Shown one piece after another: positions 30,742 to 38,425 of a DNA stretch of 44,260 nt. The stretch lies in contig CACZWQ010000014.1 of the NCBI GenBank assembly GCA_902784855.1, positions 1 to 44,260 on the forward strand, in the 5' to 3' direction. How positions within the stretch are numbered: the stretch's first letter is position 1; the number at the start of each line of letters is the position of its first letter. The stretch comes from an uncultured Ruminococcus sp. GTDB taxonomy: Bacteria; Bacillota; Clostridia; Oscillospirales; Acutalibacteraceae. The notes under the pieces were generated by a model. That model was not told the origin of the DNA, made no database searches, and saw only the letters and a program-made list of their open reading frames with translations. Both the position numbers and the translations under genes were made by a program.

Positions 30742-32595
30742 ATGAACTGTTTGTCTCAATTTGAAGCCGACTGGGCGGCAATGCCGCAGGTCGAAAAAGA
30801 ACTTCTGCAAAAACTGCACCATAAAACCATACTCGTCAGCGGACATGCACTTGCCCGCTGTCTTTGCTATGCGCTGATTTATCAGAGCGAGCACAAGGGG
30901 CGCGACATCCATGTGATCTGCGCGGGCGACTGCGCGGATTTTTATCGGGAATGCCGCGAGAGCCGGTACTTCCGATCGCTCAATTTTGATTCCTTATCGC
31001 AATTAAACGAGATCGACTGCCTGATCACGACGGGCTTCTGCTGTGAGTCCGCCCCCGCCTTCTCCGCCGCCTTCTACGAGGAGGTCAGGCGCGCCGGTGC
31101 ACTTGCCGCTGTTGCGCGGCGCACCAAGGCGCCCGTTATCCTGCTCAGCGACAGCCGCGTCTACGGCAAGGGAGAGTTGAACCGCGTCTATGCCGAAAAC
31201 GAGTACGCCCCGCTCGACAGCACCGACCTGTCCCTCGCGGATAATCAGCTGCTGCGCACGATCGAAAGCCTTTGGCACTGTCAGCAAAAGGGCGGGGACT
31301 TCTCCCTCACCGTCCTGCGCACGGGCATCGTGCTGGGCGCCCGCAGCGGGCTGCACACCTTCCTTGACGACGCGCTCCGGGCAGTCGCCGAGGGTCAGCC
31401 CTGCACACTGACGAACGGAAAGCGGCTCTCCTTTGTCTATCTCACCGATGTGTTCCACGCGATCGTCTCTGTCCTCGCGGGCGTGCTGCGCGAAGATCAG
31501 ACCTATAACGTCACGGGTGTCGCCTGCACCGCCTCGGCGGGCATGATCGCGGCGATCCTCCATGACGTGTACGGCAGCAAGGCGCAGATCACCCTCACCG
31601 ACGGCGCGGACGAGAACGCCTGCGCGATCGCAAACGGCAAGATCATCAACGGCGGCTGCGCACCCGCCCTGCGGCTCGAGACCGCCTTGGAGCTGTGCGT
31701 GATGTCCTATATGGAGAGCACCGACAAGATGCAGCTGCCGAACACCCACGACGGCAGGCTTGACGCGATCCAGAAGATCCAACTCGCCTACCTGCTCGAG
31801 GTCGACCGCATCTGCAAAAAGCACGGCATCAAATACTTCCTCGGCGGCGGCACCCTCCTGGGTGCGATCCGTCACCACGGCTTCATCCCGTGGGACGACG
31901 ACGCCGATATCATGATGCTGCGCGAGGACTACGATAAATTCGCTGCCATCGCCTGCAGCGAGCTGCCCGCGGGCATGACCTTTCAGTCGGGCAAGACCGA
32001 CCGCAACTGCTTTTACGAGTTCAACAAGCTGCGCATCGAGGGCACCGTCTTTGCCACCGAGCTTGCCAAGAACCACACCGACATCAACGTCGGCATCGCC
32101 TTTGATATCTTCTGCCACGACAAGACCGCCAATTCGGCGCTCGGCAGAAAGCTCCATCTGGCGGCAACGCTGTTCACACGCGCGCTGGTGCTCAACAAGT
32201 GGAACCACCGCAAGGCGGACAACGGCAGCAGGTTCCAATCGGCGGTGACGAACTTCTTTGTGAAGCTCTTCCCGCTGCGGTTCAGCTACTTTTTGATGAA
32301 CCATGCCATCAGTTTCTTTAAAAGAAAAAAGAACGCCCGCTATCTCTACGACGGCATGGGACGCAACGTCTACAACGGCTGCTTTGAGGCGGCGTTGCTT
32401 GACGAGGTGATCTACAAGGATTTTGAGGGCTATCCCCTGCCGGTGCCGAAGCGCTATGACGCGTATCTCACCTTCCTATACGGCGACTACATGGAGCCGG
32501 CGCCGCTGAGCACCCGTCTCGGCTGTCACGAGATCCTGCTGTGCGATATCGGACAATACAACGGTGTGTCTTCCCGAAACACCGATACAACGTAA
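30742..32595 (+). CDS. Fusion of a degenerate NAD-epimerase (SDR) domain with a LicD-type phosphotransferase
   Basis: A 617-residue protein. Residues 1-310 follow the extended SDR/epimerase pattern (CLITTGF, VILLSDSRVYGKG, SLTVLRTGIVLGARSGLHTFLDDAL, LSFVYLTDVFHAI, TYNVTG). The Rossmann glycine motif is replaced by ILVSGHALARCL, and the catalytic YxxxK is not visible. Residues 335-617 are a LicD domain with the hallmark YFLGGGTLLGAIRHHGFIPWDDDADIMM. LicD proteins transfer phosphocholine or similar phospho-groups to wall polymers. The gene follows the exporter, so it probably modifies the exported polymer. No Shine-Dalgarno precedes ATG 30742, so the start is uncertain; the heptamer array occupies that place. 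Confidence 0.85.
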   Translation: MNCLSQFEADWAAMPQVEKELLQKLHHKTILVSGHALARCLCYALIYQSEHKGRDIHVICAGDCADFYRECRESRYFRSLNFDSLSQLNEIDCLITTGFCCESAPAFSAAFYEEVRRAGALAAVARRTKAPVILLSDSRVYGKGELNRVYAENEYAPLDSTDLSLADNQLLRTIESLWHCQQKGGDFSLTVLRTGIVLGARSGLHTFLDDALRAVAEGQPCTLTNGKRLSFVYLTDVFHAIVSVLAGVLREDQTYNVTGVACTASAGMIAAILHDVYGSKAQITLTDGADENACAIANGKIINGGCAPALRLETALELCVMSYMESTDKMQLPNTHDGRLDAIQKIQLAYLLEVDRICKKHGIKYFLGGGTLLGAIRHHGFIPWDDDADIMMLREDYDKFAAIACSELPAGMTFQSGKTDRNCFYEFNKLRIEGTVFATELAKNHTDINVGIAFDIFCHDKTANSALGRKLHLAATLFTRALVLNKWNHRKADNGSRFQSAVTNFFVKLFPLRFSYFLMNHAISFFKRKKNARYLYDGMGRNVYNGCFEAALLDEVIYKDFEGYPLPVPKRYDAYLTFLYGDYMEPAPLSTRLGCHEILLCDIGQYNGVSSRNTDTT

Positions 32596-32614
32596 AAACA
32601 GGCGCCAAAATCAA

Positions 32615-32653
32615 AACATCGTACAGATTCAAAAAGTCTGTACGATGTTTTTT
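32615..32653 (+). terminator. Terminator of the export/LicD operon
   Basis: A perfect 13-bp stem (AACATCGTACAGA at 32615-32627 and TCTGTACGATGTT at 32637-32649) with a 9-nt loop, followed by a T run. Confidence 0.93.
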
Positions 32654-32672
32654 ATTTCGACTAAAAAAGCCA

Positions 32673-32701
32673 TTGACAGGCTAACAAGCATTAGTTATAA
32701 T
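32673..32701 (+). promoter_or_regulatory. Promoter of the TetR-type regulator gene
   Basis: TTGACA (32673-32678), a 17-bp spacer and TATAAT (32696-32701), all consensus. The -10 lies within the palindrome described at 32687-32707. Confidence 0.85.
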
Positions 32702-32707
32702 AATGCT
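32687..32707. promoter_or_regulatory. Palindromic operator over the -10 of the tetR-type gene
   Basis: A perfect inverted repeat AGCATTA (32687-32693) and TAATGCT (32701-32707) with a 7-bp centre covers the -10 hexamer. This is the usual arrangement for autorepression by a TetR-family protein. Confidence 0.65.
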
Positions 32708-32738
32708 AAAGATTATTAGTTTTGTGTCGGAGGCTCCT

Positions 32739-33326
32739 ATGACAACAAGAGAGAGAATACTGGATGAAACGCTGACGCTGTTTGCCGAGAACGGTTACGA
32801 CGGAACGAGCGTGGAACAAATCGCCGAAAAGGTCGGGATCAAGGCGCCGTCGCTCTACAACCATTTCAAGGGAAAAGAGGACATCTTGAATGCGTTGATC
32901 GATATGGCGGAAGCGCGTTATGAAGAATTCTTCGGCTCGGACAGACAAATCGGCAAGCTGCCCGAGAGCAAGGAGGAATTCATCCGCTCGGCGATACAAA
33001 GAGTTTCTTTCACCATGCATGACCCGATGATCCGCAAAATGCGCAAATTCCTTGTGCGCGAGCAATTCCGAAACGAGCGCTTTGCCGAGATCACCACCAA
33101 GCATCAGCTCGACGGGGTTCAGGGAATGTACGCAAGCATCATCAAAGGGATGATGCGCAAGGGCCTGTTCAAAGAGGATGACCCCGAGCTGCTCGCGACC
33201 GAGGTGACTTTCCCCGTCGCTCTCTGGATATCGAAAGCAGACAGGCAACCGCAGTGCGCACAGGAAAGTATGGAAAAGATCGAGCGGCATGTCCGTCATT
33301 TTTGCGACGTGTATATGATAAGGTAA
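32739..33326 (+). CDS. TetR/AcrR-family transcriptional regulator
   Basis: A 195-residue repressor. The N-terminal helix-turn-helix is typical (TRERILDETLTLFAENGYDGTSVEQIAEKVGI, then SLYNHFKGKEDIL). The rest is an all-helical ligand-binding domain without a recognisable ligand signature. ATG at 32739 follows GGAGG; the frame is open from 32703 but without an RBS. It probably represses itself through the palindrome over its promoter, and perhaps the genes downstream on the same strand (an acetyltransferase and a flavodoxin-fold reductase). Confidence 0.9.
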   Translation: MTTRERILDETLTLFAENGYDGTSVEQIAEKVGIKAPSLYNHFKGKEDILNALIDMAEARYEEFFGSDRQIGKLPESKEEFIRSAIQRVSFTMHDPMIRKMRKFLVREQFRNERFAEITTKHQLDGVQGMYASIIKGMMRKGLFKEDDPELLATEVTFPVALWISKADRQPQCAQESMEKIERHVRHFCDVYMIR

Positions 33327-33337
33327 GAAGGTCTGTT

Positions 33338-33916
33338 ATGAAATTATCTACGAAAAGATTGATTTTACGTCCGTGGGAGGAATCGGACGCGGAAAGCTTA
33401 TATGAATACGCAAGGGACGACCGCGTCGGTCCGATCGCGGGTTGGCCCGTACATACGAGTATGGAGAACAGCCGCGAGATCATCAAAAGCGTTCTGTCCT
33501 CTCCCGAAACATACGCCGTTTGTCTAAAAGACGACAACAGGGCGATCGGCAGTATCGGGCTGATGATTGGCAAACAAAGCGATTTGGATTTACCGGATAC
33601 CGAAGGTGAGATCGGTTACTGGATAGGCGTGCCGTTTTGGGGACAGGGCTTGATTCCCGAAGCGACAAGAGAGATCATCCGTCACGCCTTTGAGGATTTA
33701 AACCTTGAGATTCTTTGGTGCGGTTATTTCGATGGCAACGAAAAGTCGAGGCGCGTGCAGGAAAAATGCGGCTTTACCTACCACCATACCAACAAGGATA
33801 TCTACCGGAAACTGATGGACGATATCCGCACGGCGCATGTCACTCGACTGACAAGAGAATATTGGAGGAGACAAAATGAAAATCTTAGCCTTAAACGGAA
33901 GCCCCAAAAGGGATAA
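33338..33916 (+). CDS. GNAT acetyltransferase, RimJ/RimL type
   Basis: A 192-residue GNAT enzyme that transfers acetyl from acetyl-CoA to an unknown amine. It has the RimL-like start KLSTKRLILRPWEESDAESLYEYA, the core EIGYWIGVPFWGQGLIPEATREIIRHAF with a glycine-poor pyrophosphate loop, and NEKSRRVQEKCGF. ATG at 33338 lies 11 bp after the tetR stop, with AAGAAGG upstream. The gene overlaps the next one by 41 bp in another frame, so the C-terminal stretch (ENLSLKRKPQKG) may be longer than usual. Confidence 0.85.
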   Translation: MKLSTKRLILRPWEESDAESLYEYARDDRVGPIAGWPVHTSMENSREIIKSVLSSPETYAVCLKDDNRAIGSIGLMIGKQSDLDLPDTEGEIGYWIGVPFWGQGLIPEATREIIRHAFEDLNLEILWCGYFDGNEKSRRVQEKCGFTYHHTNKDIYRKLMDDIRTAHVTRLTREYWRRQNENLSLKRKPQKG

Positions 33917-34562
33917 AAGCGATACCATGCACATCACCCGCGCCTTCCTCGACGGCATGAACGAGGTCGCGGAGAACGAGATCAAAATCATCAACGTGAT
34001 CGATCAGCATATCGAATACTGCGCCGGCTGCTTTGCCTGTATGCGCAACGGAGGCGATTGTATCCATCACGACGATATGCGCGGGATACTGGAAGAGATA
34101 CTCGACAGCGACCTGCTGATTTGGAGCTATCCGCTCTACTGCTACGGTATGCCCGCGCCGCTCAAGGCGCTGCTCGACCGCACCCTGCCGCTGTCAAGTA
34201 TGGCGATGCAGAAGGTCGGCGACCGCTATGAGCACGTCGGTCAGGCGGATTTTTCTCATCTGAAATATGTGATGATCTGCGGCTGCGGCTTCCCGAACAG
34301 TAAGCATAATTTTGAGCCTGCCGTGATGCAGTTTATCCGTTGCTTTCCGAATGAGCACACGATGATCACGGTTCCCGAAAGCCCGATGTTCAACGCGCCC
34401 GAGGCGGCGGTCGTCACCGAGCCGCGGCTTGCTCTGATCAAAAAAGCAGGCAAGGAGTACGCCGAGAGCGGAACGATCGGAGAGGATTTATTAAATGAGA
34501 TCACCTCGCCGATGATCCCCGAGGAGCAGTACGCTCAGATCGTCAACGGAACCGTCAACTGA
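33876..34562 (+). CDS. Flavodoxin-fold NAD(P)H-dependent oxidoreductase
   Basis: A 228-residue FMN-reductase-like protein. The phosphate-binding start MKILALNGSPKRDKSDTMHI, the two-cysteine segment YCAGCFACMRNGGDC and the flavin contact WSYPLYCYGMPAPLKALLDR are typical of the iron-sulfur flavoprotein / multimeric flavodoxin group. The cysteine segment may bind a cluster. GGAG precedes the ATG, which lies inside the end of the acetyltransferase gene, so the two are cotranscribed. Confidence 0.85.
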   Translation: MKILALNGSPKRDKSDTMHITRAFLDGMNEVAENEIKIINVIDQHIEYCAGCFACMRNGGDCIHHDDMRGILEEILDSDLLIWSYPLYCYGMPAPLKALLDRTLPLSSMAMQKVGDRYEHVGQADFSHLKYVMICGCGFPNSKHNFEPAVMQFIRCFPNEHTMITVPESPMFNAPEAAVVTEPRLALIKKAGKEYAESGTIGEDLLNEITSPMIPEEQYAQIVNGTVN

Positions 34563-34682
34563 ATCCAAGCTGGCGGTTTTTGGATCGTGAACACGCCTGT
34601 GTGACAAGATTCGAATTCACAAAGCAGGGCTTTTACAACGATAGCGCATAAATAACGCATAATTGATCGGGGTACGGGGTAT

Positions 34683-34805
34683 CTAAACATCTATTTCAAG
34701 CATATCCAACAAGCTCTTGAACGTATCCTGTCCGTCAAGGCAGGTATCGGTCAGATAGCCGGGTTCGTTTTCCCATTCGGAAAGACCTCTGTAATGACAC
34801 AGCAT
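34683..34805 (-). CDS. 40-residue ORF coupled to the methyltransferase gene (gene relic or small protein)
   Basis: The ATG overlaps the stop codon of the methyltransferase (TAATG), so ribosomes could restart here. The peptide (HYRGLSEWENEPGYL at its start, then LDGQDTFKSLLDMLEI) looks like the C-terminal tail of a larger globular protein that has been lost. I do not recognise the family. It may not be functional. Confidence 0.35.
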   Translation of the reverse strand: MLCHYRGLSEWENEPGYLTDTCLDGQDTFKSLLDMLEIDV

Positions 34806-35563
34806 TACACCGCTTTTCCAATGTAGAACACATAGCCGTAATGCTGCTTATATTTTAGATACAGCTCTACCTCACGGCGGTTCAGCGCGGCGTAATCGCG
34901 GACGGTATCGCAGTTGCCGTATTTCTCGATCAGCCCACTGATCGCCTGCTCTCTCGGCTCAAAATAGTTCTTTGTCCAACAGTCCTCAGTCAGCGCGAAC
35001 GCGGCGATGAACTGATAACCGCAGTTCTGCATGATGTTGATGTTATCCTCGACGAGATCGAGCCGACTTCCCGCGTCTGTCCAGAATTTTTCCGCTTCTT
35101 CGGGATGAACGCCGGTCAGCCACGAGGGACAGGTCACGGCAATCATTCCGTCCTCTTTCAGAAACGCGCGCCATTGAGATAAGCCTTTCTCAAAACCGAT
35201 ATTGTCGATCGCTCCCTCCGACCAGATCAGGTCGAGGGAGCTTTTCTCGAATGGCAGATTTTCCATATTACCGACAACGCCCTTAACGCGGTCGTCGAAG
35301 TCTTTTTCTGCCGCTCTTTTGTCAAGCTCCCGAGTGAACGCAGGAAACATATCCAGACCGACGATCTTGCCTGTCAAATACTCCGCAAGTATCAAGGTCT
35401 GACCGCCTGTACCGCAGCCCAAGTCGGCGATATTCTCCAATCGGCTAAGGTCACCGAGAAAGCCTAAAGCCTTTTCCACTGTTTCCCGGCTGCCGGGTCC
35501 CTGACGCTCCAATCCGATATGCGCTTCCAATAATAAATCCAAAAAGGTCGGTTGATCTTTCAT
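34805..35563 (-). CDS. SAM-dependent methyltransferase (UbiE/Methyltransf_11-like)
   Basis: A 252-residue class I methyltransferase. Motif I is IADLGCGTGGQTLIL, followed by an acidic end of beta-2 (IVGLDMF), motif II VGNMENLPF and the post-motif SLDLIWSEGAIDNIGF. The C-terminal third (ALTEDCWTKNYFEPRE) matches a group of small-molecule methyltransferases of gut Firmicutes whose substrate is unknown. ATG at 35563 is chosen, with AAAGGA 8 nt upstream; the GTG two codons earlier sits too close to it. Confidence 0.85.
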   Translation of the reverse strand: MKDQPTFLDLLLEAHIGLERQGPGSRETVEKALGFLGDLSRLENIADLGCGTGGQTLILAEYLTGKIVGLDMFPAFTRELDKRAAEKDFDDRVKGVVGNMENLPFEKSSLDLIWSEGAIDNIGFEKGLSQWRAFLKEDGMIAVTCPSWLTGVHPEEAEKFWTDAGSRLDLVEDNINIMQNCGYQFIAAFALTEDCWTKNYFEPREQAISGLIEKYGNCDTVRDYAALNRREVELYLKYKQHYGYVFYIGKAV

Positions 35564-35659
35564 AGCCACTGTCCTTTCGCTTTTGTTTGTACTCTAATGG
35601 TAACAGATACGCTCAGAAAAACAAAGAATCGCTCCGTCACATCGTTGATACGAAGCGTG

Positions 35660-36268
35660 TCATTTCCGCGTACAAGCGGTTTTTATCCATTCGTCCAAAA
35701 AGTGCATTTGCTCGTCTGTATGGAACCAATGCTCGCCGTTTTCCATAACGGTGAGTTTTGCGTTGTGCTTTTCGGCAAAATCGGCAATAGTCTCATAAGA
35801 TGTAAGGTTATCCTTATCGCCGTAGAGGATATCGGTCGGCACATTCCATTTGATCGGATGTGTGCGCACATAACAGAGATACTCCCACGACAAATCCTCG
35901 CCGAATGCGGTGCGGATGATTTCTTTCTCTTTCAGCTCATCCTCCGTGACGTTCGCCCACGACATCATGTCATCAATCAGCCGCTCCATATCGACGATGG
36001 GTGATATGAAATATACCTTTTCGATCATTGAATCGATATCCGCGTTCATAGAGAAAAACGCGCCGATGCTATTGGCAATCAAAATGATTTTATCGTATTC
36101 TGCTTTAAGCTCTTTGACGGCAGAGCGAATCTCCGCGCCCGTTTCCCACGGCGTAAAGGTCTGATAATCCAAACCAAATACATCATATTCCGGGAACAGC
36201 GGTCTGTAATGCTCACATTCCGCCGCGGAGCCGCCTTTGCCGTGGATATAGATAATCACATTTTCCAT
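35660..36268 (-). CDS. Small alpha/beta hydrolase
   Basis: A 202-residue alpha/beta-hydrolase. It shows the oxyanion-region IYIHGKGGSA, a nucleophile elbow IANSIGAFF (G/N-x-S-x-G form), the acid region ILYGDKDNLTS and a catalytic His in GEHWFHT. The fold is complete and the triad is credible, so it is likely an esterase or related enzyme. The substrate is unknown. It lies 18 bp after the chloramphenicol-acetyltransferase relic on the same strand. Confidence 0.82.
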   Translation of the reverse strand: MENVIIYIHGKGGSAAECEHYRPLFPEYDVFGLDYQTFTPWETGAEIRSAVKELKAEYDKIILIANSIGAFFSMNADIDSMIEKVYFISPIVDMERLIDDMMSWANVTEDELKEKEIIRTAFGEDLSWEYLCYVRTHPIKWNVPTDILYGDKDNLTSYETIADFAEKHNAKLTVMENGEHWFHTDEQMHFLDEWIKTACTRK

Positions 36269-36285
36269 TATCGTATTATCCTCAA

Positions 36286-36408
36286 TTATGATAACTGATT
36301 GATCCCCTTTTGCAGATTTTCCAAAAATCTGCCGGCGTGAGAGCCGTCCATCTGCGTGTGATGGAATTGGAACGAGATCGGCAGCTCATACCGCAAATCT
36401 TTCTTTCT
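36286..36408 (-). pseudogene. C-terminal fragment of a chloramphenicol acetyltransferase-like gene
   Basis: About 38 codons in one frame encode LRYELPISFQFHH, then MDGSHAGRFLENLQKGINQ and a stop. This is the end of the CAT family, with the catalytic His in an HHxxxDG motif (HHTQMDG). There is no start and the first four-fifths of the gene are missing. The fragment overlaps the 3' end of the adjacent acetyltransferase gene in another frame, so the break point lies there. Confidence 0.75.
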
Positions 36409-36847
36409 CTTTCCGGTAAAATACGAATCTATCCTCAACCTTAATGATACGATAGCCTAATCTTTTGTAAAAAGCATTTGTCCGTTCATTCCAACATGGG
36501 GTATCCAGATTAAACTCAGCAGCACTTGGAAAATCCTTTTCTATACATTCCATCAGACGAATTCCGTAACCTTTTCTATGATAGATGCTGTCAATAAATA
36601 TTCTGCCAATGTATACGCTGTTTTTTGTTTCATCATGGAATATTACGGCTGCCCCGACTAAATCTTTTTCTATCATTGCCAGATACAAATGTCCCTCACG
36701 AGCCATTTGTTCATGCCATTCTACCGAATCAAATCCGGGTGGACAATCACCTTTTGCTCCGCCGACATTACCATCTGTTTCAAAAGCTCTGACAGACATA
36801 TCCACGATTTTTTCTACCTGATTTGCCTCTGCTTTGACAATATACAT
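36386..36847 (-). CDS. GNAT acetyltransferase
   Basis: A 153-residue GNAT. Visible are the start MYIVKAEANQVEKIVDMSVRAF, VGAAVIFHD, the acetyl-CoA loop IYHRKGYGIRLM (consensus Q/RxxGxG/A) and the C-terminal NAFYKRLGYRIIK. The substrate is unknown. Base composition is more AT-rich than in the upstream housekeeping part, as for most genes from 35.6 to 39.5 kb. Its last codons run into the CAT relic, but the GNAT fold is complete. Confidence 0.85.
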   Translation of the reverse strand: MYIVKAEANQVEKIVDMSVRAFETDGNVGGAKGDCPPGFDSVEWHEQMAREGHLYLAMIEKDLVGAAVIFHDETKNSVYIGRIFIDSIYHRKGYGIRLMECIEKDFPSAAEFNLDTPCWNERTNAFYKRLGYRIIKVEDRFVFYRKEKERFAV

Positions 36848-36923
36848 CCGACTTCTCCCAACTGTCTATTCGATCGTCCAATATCCGGATCGGGGGCGAT
36901 TTTGTTTTTCATACTTGCATATT

Positions 36924-37556
36924 TTACACTTTTTTAATCGGGTGCCGAATCACGGTTTTCAGCTTTTCGGGAGCGACCTTTCGCGCGTCGCTGAGGTATA
37001 TTTCATGATGTAAACGCTGATTTGTAATATCTAATACATATCCCTGACTCTCCATATATTCGTGCATGAGCGCGACGGTCGCGGGTTCGTCGTCATAAGA
37101 GCCGATGTGCATACACTGCACGCACAAGCCCTCGTCGCAAGTGAAAAACTCCACCTTGGAAAAGTCGGTTTTCTTCTTTCTTGTTGCTTCTGCCACAGCC
37201 CAGTCAAAATCCGCCTTTGTCACGAAATCGGGCAGACGGATAACGGATATCCATTGAAAGCTCTCCTTATGGGTATAGTCGATGCCCTCAACGCCGTCCT
37301 GCCACCAAAAACCCTCGAGCGGCGGCACGACATAGTCGAAATAGCCCTCGATTTGATGATCGCTTTTCTTGCTCATTTTAATGGTGTATGCGATACCATA
37401 CAGCAGACCGATCGCCTGCTTGTACGCGCCGTCCTCTGTGTTGGGATCGCCCCCTCCGCACACCGCGATAAAGTTCATTGGCGGCACGGTTACGATAGAC
37501 GGCTTGTTCTTCGGCATATAGAATTCCTTGTATTCTTTTTTGTAGTCAAAAGGCAT
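36924..37556 (-). CDS. GyrI-like small-molecule-binding protein
   Basis: A 210-residue protein of the GyrI-like family that binds or detoxifies small hydrophobic ligands. Features are PSIVTVPPMNFIAVCGGGDPN at the start, AYKQAIGLLYGIAYTIKM and the aromatic segment YVVPPLEGFWWQDG, then CVQCMHIGSYDDEPATV and EIYLSDARKVAPEKLKTVIRHP at the end. GGAG precedes the ATG. It lies directly downstream of a DUF1330 gene with which it forms an operon. Confidence 0.85.
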   Translation of the reverse strand: MPFDYKKEYKEFYMPKNKPSIVTVPPMNFIAVCGGGDPNTEDGAYKQAIGLLYGIAYTIKMSKKSDHQIEGYFDYVVPPLEGFWWQDGVEGIDYTHKESFQWISVIRLPDFVTKADFDWAVAEATRKKKTDFSKVEFFTCDEGLCVQCMHIGSYDDEPATVALMHEYMESQGYVLDITNQRLHHEIYLSDARKVAPEKLKTVIRHPIKKV

Positions 37557-37571
37557 GATGATTCTCCTTTT

Positions 37572-37865
37572 CTATTCTTCAACGATGACCGCCCGCGCGT
37601 CAACGTTTTCGGCACGCTCAGAAGCGATCGCTTGATATTCCTCCGACTGAAAACAGGCTTCCAATTTTTCACGGTCGGGGAAGCGAATGACGATCACCCT
37701 CTGCGGAGTCCTTTGCGGACTTAATGAGCTGACCTTTTCCGACCGCAAAAGGTACTCGCCGCCGTAACCTTCGACGATCGGCTTGACCTTTGCGATATAG
37801 TCGTCATAAAACCCTCTGCCGCGCTTCTCGTCAATGTAGGTATCAATCAGAAAATAACAGCTCAT
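37572..37865 (-). CDS. DUF1330-family protein
   Basis: A 97-residue ferredoxin-like alpha/beta protein of the DUF1330 family (YFLIDTYIDEKRGRGFYDDYIAKVKPIVEGYGGEYLLR, then VIRFPDREKLEACFQSEEYQAIASERAENV). The biochemical role of the family is unsettled. ATG at 37865 is preferred over two earlier in-frame ATGs because AGAGG lies 7 nt upstream. A gap of 15 bp separates it from the GyrI-like gene. Confidence 0.85.
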   Translation of the reverse strand: MSCYFLIDTYIDEKRGRGFYDDYIAKVKPIVEGYGGEYLLRSEKVSSLSPQRTPQRVIVIRFPDREKLEACFQSEEYQAIASERAENVDARAVIVEE

Positions 37866-38011
37866 GTTCATTCCTCTCTCAAACATTCGACCGTTCTATC
37901 AAACAGCGGATTTTTATATTTTATCATTTTTCACCGGTACCCAGATACCACACTCGAAGTCTGATAACTGTTATGAAATTCGCCGCATTACAAATAATCA
38001 TTCTGCACACG

Positions 38012-38425
38012 CTAACGTCCTCTGTGTTTTTCCTTGCGCTTTTGCTGTTTCAGCTCGAACAACCGCTGCTTTTCGGTTTCTTTTTGTTCGCGGGATTTTT
38101 GCTTTCGTTCGAGCTTGTTTTCCTCATACTGCTTTTGCAGCGCCTGCTGCGACTTGGTGCCGACGCCTGATTTTTCAAGCTGTTTATGAGCGTTTCTCTG
38201 ACGGCGCTTCGGATTATCTGCTTTTTGCTTGATCTCTGTTTTGACGGGCGGGCTGAATCGCAGGTGATTGAAATGTCTCAGGATAAAGGCGTATATCTCC
38301 GCGTCAGTTGGTTCCGCACCGAATACGACTCTGCACACCGAGAGCTTCTTGCCGTCCAGCTCCTCGAACACGCCCACCCAGAACGGCTCTTCAAAAAAGA
38401 TCGTCAGCTTGGATTCAAGTGCCAT
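38012..38425 (-). CDS. yjdF: YjdF-family protein (DUF2992)
   Basis: A 137-residue protein that fits the YjdF family along its length. The N-terminal part is LTIFFEEPFWVGVFEE and the FGAEPTDAEIYAFI block. The C-terminal part is highly basic and coiled: KTEIKQKADNPKRRQRNAHKQL, GVGTKSQQALQ and RKEKHRGR at the end. The function is unknown. In other Firmicutes the gene is often under a riboswitch for azaaromatic compounds. Here it overlaps the upstream VOC gene by 11 bp, so no room exists for that riboswitch directly before it. Confidence 0.88.
   Translation of the reverse strand: MALESKLTIFFEEPFWVGVFEELDGKKLSVCRVVFGAEPTDAEIYAFILRHFNHLRFSPPVKTEIKQKADNPKRRQRNAHKQLEKSGVGTKSQQALQKQYEENKLERKQKSREQKETEKQRLFELKQQKRKEKHRGR

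Noticed and set aside
31003-32304. Minus-strand frame of 433 codons opposite the SDR-LicD gene
   Set aside because: No RBS and no recognisable domain; LicD and SDR patterns are on the plus strand.
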